Assembly: GCF_001039355.2 (NCBI RefSeq)
Contig: NW_019775986.1
Location: 33,870 to 97,869, forward strand
DNA from: Lingula anatina
Taxonomy: Eukaryota > Brachiopoda > Lingulata > Lingulida > Lingulidae
DNA length: 64,000 nucleotides
Reading direction: 5' to 3'
Shown: piece after piece, positions 59,701 to 64,000 of the stretch
Position numbering within the stretch: the first letter of the stretch is position 1
Layout: the number at the start of each line of letters is the position of its first letter
Program-made: the position numbers and the translations under genes
The notes under the pieces: generated by a model
Seen by the model: the letters and a program-made list of their open reading frames with translations, nothing else
What the model was told of the DNA's origin: nothing
Databases searched by the model: none

Positions 59701-61505
59701 TCTGACGCTTTGGTTTAGACGGATGATGAACGGGTTCAGTGAAGGTCAGAGTAGAATTTTGAGCGCTCTGTAGTGCTCTGTCAGCTAAAAGGATACAGGT
59801 TTATTTAGCCAATAAATGTATAAAACATCCAATACCAGGAATAAATCGCTCTGTAAAAGCATCGTTGTATTAAACACTGTAATAGCTGTATGAATAAAAC
59901 TGAAAGATAAAAGCTACATCAAATCGTTTACTACCCTTATAAACTAAAAGACTGGAGTTGCTTGGTAACAAATTAGAAAGGTTGTGAGCAGGATGGAAAC
60001 AGTCACTCATGATAGACACGGTTTTATTTGCTACCCTCTAAACACAAATTGGTTCAACAGGAGTAAGATCTTTTCCAATCAAGTTATCAAGGTTGTCTGC
60101 AAGAATCAGAGACTCAAGGTAGACAAATGGCAATTTAGATTGTGTTTTGAACGGGTTTACTTCAGTGGTTTTGGTGAATACCTAGGTATCCAGTGCTAGG
60201 AGCTTAGTTACGTTTCAATATTACACCATGTTGTTAGTGAAAGAAATGCATAGCAAAACAAACAAAATAAGCATTCAATGATCAAAATGTCAAGAGAAAG
60301 AAGCATTAACCATATTGACAAGTAACTGGACACTTGTAAAAATGCATTAATAACGGAGTTAACTGTATAGAAAACGGGCATTTTAAAGGTTTTTAAGATC
60401 CAGATCCGGAACAAATTTCAGTAGAAATTTAAGGAAAAGACTGATTGAGTGTGTTTATGTGTATTATTATTTTATTATTTTATTTATTTTATGCTCACAC
60501 TCGTGCAAAATCTCACCAATCCCATTAATGTATACTTGACAAATCTGGTGCTTTCTTGTGTACTGGAGAAATATTTCGTTCACAATACAGTGTTCAGTTT
60601 GTTTTCGTCTTTTGATTATTTTTAGGTACCTTGCAATCTGCACCACCTTCAATTGCAGTTCCTACAAGATCACCAAATCATCTGCCAAAGTGATCATTGG
60701 TATCATCTGGCTTTACGCGTTCCTCGTTCCAATTCCATGGGCTGTTGTATACAAGCACGAATTGCACCCTGAGCAAAGTATTTGGGTGTGCTATGATGGC
60801 TGGTTGCCTAACCAAAGAAAAGTTTATTTCATGGTAGCCATATTGTTTCTGAACTACATAGTGCCACTGTTTATCATTTCTGTTTGTTATACGATGATAA
60901 CTGTCATAGTTGTTAACCGGAGACCACCTAGTCCCACGGCAAACACCTCAAACGTTATCTACAGGTCCAAGATCAAGGTAGTCAAGATGCTGTCTGTAGT
61001 AGTGGTGGTATTTGCACTCTCGTGGCTCCCACTCTACTCCCTCAAAATCATTATTGATTTCGAACTGCTTGTAGAAGAATCAGCATCGTGGTTGGTCATT
61101 GTAAAATATCTATTTCCCTTTGCGCAATGGCTGACATATTTCAACGCCTGCATGAATCCATTCATTTATTCCTTCCTAAGTAACAAATATAGACATGCAT
61201 TCCGGGAGATGATCAAATGTTTGTATTGCAACCGACGGCATCTTTCTATGAGGGATCGCGTGGGGACCTATAGTTTGGGTGGAACCAATTCATCAACCTC
61301 GACGTCAGGTCTGCGCGTGCGCGGTAAGGAGGAGCGTGGTATAGGCAATGGCTTGGGAAATACAGAAAATTTGATCAAGATGCAGAACATCAAGATTCGG
61401 GGGAAACAGTGTAAAGAATTAAACGGTAACCGAAGCAAAGTGGACGTGCCTACTACAAATCGAACGAACTTTATAACTCTCACCGAGCACGTAACAACAG
61501 TGTAA
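47770..61505 (+). CDS. rhodopsin-class neuropeptide receptor, SIFamide/NPFF-receptor-like, three coding exons, 425 residues
   Basis: Exons 47770-48067, 56527-56626 and 60626-61505 join in frame to 426 codons with GT/AG borders. The N-terminus has sequons NMS, NES and NGT. TM1 contains GNSLVIAVV and TM2 has NLAVADLLSS. TM3 begins after WVMGWLMCKL (disulfide cysteine) and ends AIAIDRYLAI, with the second intron splitting the Arg codon of DRY (R133), a junction seen in many neuropeptide receptors. The second extracellular loop has WVCYDGW; TM5 has LNYIVPLFIISVCY; TM6 has FALSWLPLY; TM7 has FPFAQWLTYF and NPFIYSFLSNKYRHAF. A CLYC cysteine pair follows and could be palmitoylated. The PWA..YK and YFxVA...YIVPL runs and the FAQWL motif resemble SIFamide and neuropeptide FF receptors, so a peptide ligand with coupling to G proteins is likely. 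The exact subfamily is not certain. Confidence 0.92.
49440..49740 (-). pseudogene. Tc1/mariner transposase relic, C-terminal fragment
   Basis: Read on the minus strand, this part of the receptor's first intron encodes an NPTEH.W run, which is the region around the third catalytic acidic residue of Tc1-like transposases. A degraded end with the family's Arg-rich stretch follows. Frames shift at least twice, so it is dead. The rest of the element to the right (to about 50300) is not clearly recognisable. Confidence 0.55.
53250..53475. repeat. acgc-rich inverted-repeat element, isolated left end
   Basis: The start tgtctcactatagcgtat and the following 'cagacaaacgca', 'tacgtcgtatacgttt' and 'ttttcagcgta' blocks match, in order, the left part of the element at 55534-56350. 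Only the left end is present; no right terminal repeat follows. Confidence 0.6.
53860..54860 (-). pseudogene. Tc1/mariner transposase relic
   Basis: On the minus strand, pieces in different frames give an N-terminal helix-turn-helix-like part near 54678-54780. A stretch with RFHLYRSTNQNRVYRHPEEA follows at about 54340-54281, which corresponds to the block after the first catalytic aspartate of Tc1 transposases. Near the end is LPWSSKSPYLN.IDNMW, the block of the later catalytic residues, with some of them substituted. Frameshifts and missing acidic residues show it is inactive. It lies in the receptor's first intron. Confidence 0.75.
55534..56350. repeat. acgc-rich inverted-repeat element (about 0.8 kb)
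   Basis: The left end tgtcacactatatagcg is matched by the right end, whose reverse complement is tgtcacacctagcgtaaa. Between them the motif tacgc or its complement gcgta occurs dozens of times, mostly as gcgta/cgtat on the left and tacgct/aacgct on the right. Such subterminal motif arrays are known as transposase-binding sites in hAT and MuDR-type transposons, but the family here is not identified. No transposase is encoded. Confidence 0.65.
57000..57990 (-). pseudogene. Tc1/mariner transposase relic, nearly full length but broken
   Basis: The minus strand gives, in order, TVHRVCRRVEGTGDDHRSP and RRGRPKKTRARAI (DNA-binding region, about 57855-57740). Next come an AIFTVNNVSGQGRVWR block and VFGCIG (catalytic core, about 57530-57400), then RYTDILEQHFFPKI. 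The end has DWLAQSPDA followed by a region related to the family's last catalytic glutamate, which is lost. Several frame changes and stops separate the parts, so it cannot make transposase. It sits in the second intron of the neuropeptide-type receptor. Confidence 0.85.
58145..58554. repeat. 'aaggaggttatgttt' dispersed repeat, copy 2
   Basis: This longer copy starts ccgccaaggaggttatgttt and ends ttggcggaggtctgcgctct followed by gagtgcttttctag. The ends contain short inverted parts (ccgccaagg against ccttggcgg). Internal sentences such as 'ggtggtgatc(t/c)gg' occur twice about 115 bases apart, so the body itself is partly tandem. Confidence 0.65.
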
Positions 61506-61539
61506 CTTTTGAAGTATTAAACAATTACATGGCTTTTTA

Positions 61540-61541
<2 letters not shown>

Positions 61542-61577
<36 letters not shown>
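61542..61577. repeat. GT dinucleotide microsatellite
   Basis: About 18 gt units directly after the stop codon of the neuropeptide-type receptor, within its likely 3' untranslated region. Confidence 0.95.
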
Positions 61578-63884
61578 TGGGGGATGTTTTACTTGTAGCA
61601 GGACATTAAAGTTTATGTACTTCTTCAATTTAAATACATTCAGGTAAAAAGAAAACAGTTAAATATGCTTATTGTTGGATCGGGGAGGGGGGACTGTGAT
61701 TCACTTCACCCTCACTTAAAGGTACCTCTTTTCCGCCCATCCCTTACCTCCCGCTCCCCCGCCCCCCCAAAAAAAAAGAAAAAAAAAGAAAATAAAATTT
61801 ATGTATATGTACAGAACGAAAGTAGAAATGAAGTATAAGATAAAACGAAAAGAAACGAAGCATTTTCCATCCCTGTGTAATACATAATATATTAAAATCG
61901 TTTTCGTCTTCTATTTAGGAATGTCATCTTGGTGAGCGCCCCCCCCCTCCCAGACACACACCCCTAGCAAAATCCCAGATCCGCCAGTGCATGTTATCGA
62001 ACACAAAGTATGTGAAACACCTTCACATATAACCTTTTGGTGTAAGTCACAAATTAATAATCCTCTCGGTTGTCATGATATTCTAGCATTTTGAATTCAT
62101 AAGAAGGTAAAGTAAAAATCAACGGCGAAAAACAGTGCTTTAAACGCTTTTATATTGAGTGTTCGATACCTTCTAATTTCTTATCCATGCAAAACACGTT
62201 ATAATATACGTTTTCTAGATGTGATCGAACCGACAAGTATTTCTTTGTCCTCCTTCACCAACATTCATGCGTAACCTCGGGTTTCTACATTGTTCGTGTA
62301 TCAGTTTAAACCTGATAGCATACTATAGTTTAGTTTTATGATGTTGATAATGTCCAAGCTGCACATTGACACGTGTCTACCTTCGCTTCAAGTTACCTTG
62401 TTGGTCTTCCTCCCAGGGTGCATCTACAGAATAGCATTTTTCTGATGCCGCTACGTAGAGTAAGGTAGTGAATATGAAGGCCCAATTTTAAAATATAAGA
62501 ACCCATTCCCAAAGATACCATCGGTCTCCTCCTTGTAAACAAAAGAAGTCAATACCTAGTCAACTAGCTGCAAAAGGCCAAAAACACTATTGTACTTGTA
62601 TATCGCATACAGTGGACGAGTACCCCAGCAGTTGTAACTGACTTTCATCCCACGTCTGGCGCTTTGAGCAAAAGAATGTATTTCGATTACACTTTTGTCT
62701 GTATTTCATGCGTTCTGATCAAGGGAAACACACATACAATCACTCTATTGTTCGAAGCGCCAGCCGTGGGATAAGTCAGTTACGGTTATTAGTCGATCAA
62801 TGTATACAACATACAAGAGGAAATTAAAGCGAGACTCAGCCTCGATATAAATACGCTCTTGTAAGTCGCATGCAAGACGACTCGTGTTGTAACTTTTGCT
62901 TACGTGTTATTCAATCCACGCTTTGTCATTCCACCTTTGCAGGGGCTCATGAGCAGCTAACCACCGGTTAGAGCTAGCTTTATATGTAGATAACGAAGTA
63001 GACAATAAGTGCCTTCTGCAGAACTGATCACTTGTTCCTAAATTATGCCAAATTTTGGTTTGCAAGTATGGTTATGAACCAAGTTAGAAAAAGGAAGCAT
63101 GGTTTAGACCTTTTCGTGACTACATTCCCTGACATTTTAAGATGACGACATGGCTGTCTTTATTTAACTATCTGTGGCTCGTTATCGAACCAAATCGATG
63201 GTACACAATGACTCTGCACATGTTAACAATGTTGTTTACCAATAAAAACAAACTGAACAATATCGTCTTTTAATTTAATGACTTCGTGGGTGATCTCAAG
63301 AAACCCAAGAAACCACAACTGAAGTCGAGTCTTATATCCTGAGGTAACAATTTCTTGTCACATAACAAAATCGCAATATGGCAAATACATGTACCTACAT
63401 GTACATGTATGTCTCCAAATGAGATAAAAAGTCGTCTGTTTACGACCGAAGTCGACTGAGTAAAAATCTCCTAGTAGACGACAAAACACAGCGACAAATC
63501 CAACTCTGACTGTCCCGTTCATTTGAACGGACCATTATGTGAATGTTAGCCTTTCTGGTTCCGGTATATTTTCCTTCAATTTATTTAAATGTCTGTACCG
63601 AGTATATATACACTGTATATAAAGGTCTTATTCATGCTGAAAGGTGCTCAGCTTTTGACGAGGAGCTATAAGTAAAGCTCATCAGGGGCGTAGCGGCTTC
63701 GGGCAAAACGGCGGTTTGGCTTATAAAAGCATGTAAAAGGTATTTACATTTACATACAATTATTGACTTCGGGTGAGGTCAGATCTTGGCGGTGTTCGAC
63801 CCGAAGCCGGTATAATTGACTGATGCCGGTTTCGTTAACATTATCGAATCTGTCCATCATTTGTTATTTGTTATCTGTCCATAG
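61578..63884. other. right-hand flank without a supported gene
   Basis: An AATAAA near 61790 may end the receptor transcript. Beyond it there are a C-rich stretch near 61940, the inverted-repeat element at 62634-62783, a small acatgtac cluster near 63388-63412, and a block near 63685-63820 that repeats 'cttcgggt'/'acccgaag' in both orientations. No exon was recognised. Confidence 0.45.
62634..62783. repeat. short inverted-repeat element with gtaactgac ends
   Basis: The left end gtaactgactttcatccca followed by ctggcgctt is mirrored at the right by gaagcgccagccgtgggata and then gtcagttac. The arms are about 37 bases with a few mismatches around an 80-base core. This MITE-like element has no coding capacity. 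Confidence 0.65.
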
Positions 63885-64000
63885 CAGGGGCGGGTTTAGG
63901 GCAAGGGTCAGGGGGTCTTGACCCCCCTTCGATTTCTGAAAAAAAATCACCCACGGTCCCCTCTTGAAATTAGAATTTTCTAAACCGTACCAAATGGCAC
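63885..64000. repeat. G-rich dispersed repeat, family B, copy 2, cut by the window edge
   Basis: The reverse complement of this end reads gccatttggtac, aaaattctaattt, a T-run plus cagaaatcgaa, then a G-run and C-run, matching 820-952. The element continues beyond the window. Confidence 0.6.

Larger units (their letters stand above)
56627..60625. other. second intron of the neuropeptide-type receptor
   Basis: This is a 4.0-kb intron. It contains a T-run of about 24 bases at 56883-56906, the most complete Tc1 relic, a dispersed repeat at 58145-58554, and otherwise AT-rich sequence without supported exons. Confidence 0.6.

Overview
This window is animal nuclear DNA from what is most likely a marine invertebrate, perhaps an echinoderm or other invertebrate deuterostome. 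The evidence is intron-split genes with GT/AG junctions, AT-rich introns of a few hundred bases to several kilobases, metazoan gene families, and many short inverted-repeat elements and Tc1/mariner relics. The phylum is an inference; nothing here fixes the species. Coding sequences were built by joining exons across splice sites by eye, and five of the seven gene models close in frame over their whole length with multiple exons.

Layout. 1-1990: repeats. 2172-5257 (-): alkylglycerol monooxygenase (AGMO), with its 3' exons intact and the middle exons apparently hidden behind a single N at 4483. 5260-8170: a promoter block, then inverted-repeat elements. 8175-10197 (-): a four-exon AlkD-type DNA alkylation repair protein, unusual for an animal. 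12346-13383 (-): an intronless DHHC palmitoyltransferase. It is head-to-head with 15035-23166 (+), a complete 16-coding-exon calcium-independent phospholipase A2 beta (PLA2G6). 23170-27360: mostly repeats, including a 326-bp near-perfect foldback. 27360-30540 (-): a two-exon rhodopsin-class receptor with a roughly 340-residue ectodomain that I cannot assign, flanked by diverged direct repeats. 32205-40956 (+): UBXN1 in 11 coding exons, with one apparent GC-AG intron and a duplicated block in its largest intron. 40957-47500: no convincing gene. 47770-61505 (+): a neuropeptide-type receptor resembling SIFamide/NPFF receptors, three coding exons, whose two large introns are full of transposon relics. 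61506-64000: short repeats, cut at the right edge inside another repeat copy.

The genes do not form an operon or pathway. Two act on membrane lipids (AGMO cleaves ether lipids, PLA2G6 hydrolyses phospholipids), one lipidates proteins (DHHC), one repairs alkylated DNA, one is a p97/ubiquitin adaptor, and two are cell-surface receptors. No prokaryotic system, CRISPR array, rRNA or convincing tRNA was seen. The most notable items are the animal AlkD gene, the unassigned large-ectodomain receptor with its flanking repeats, the hidden assembly gap in AGMO, the GC-AG intron, and several apparently undescribed inverted-repeat element families.
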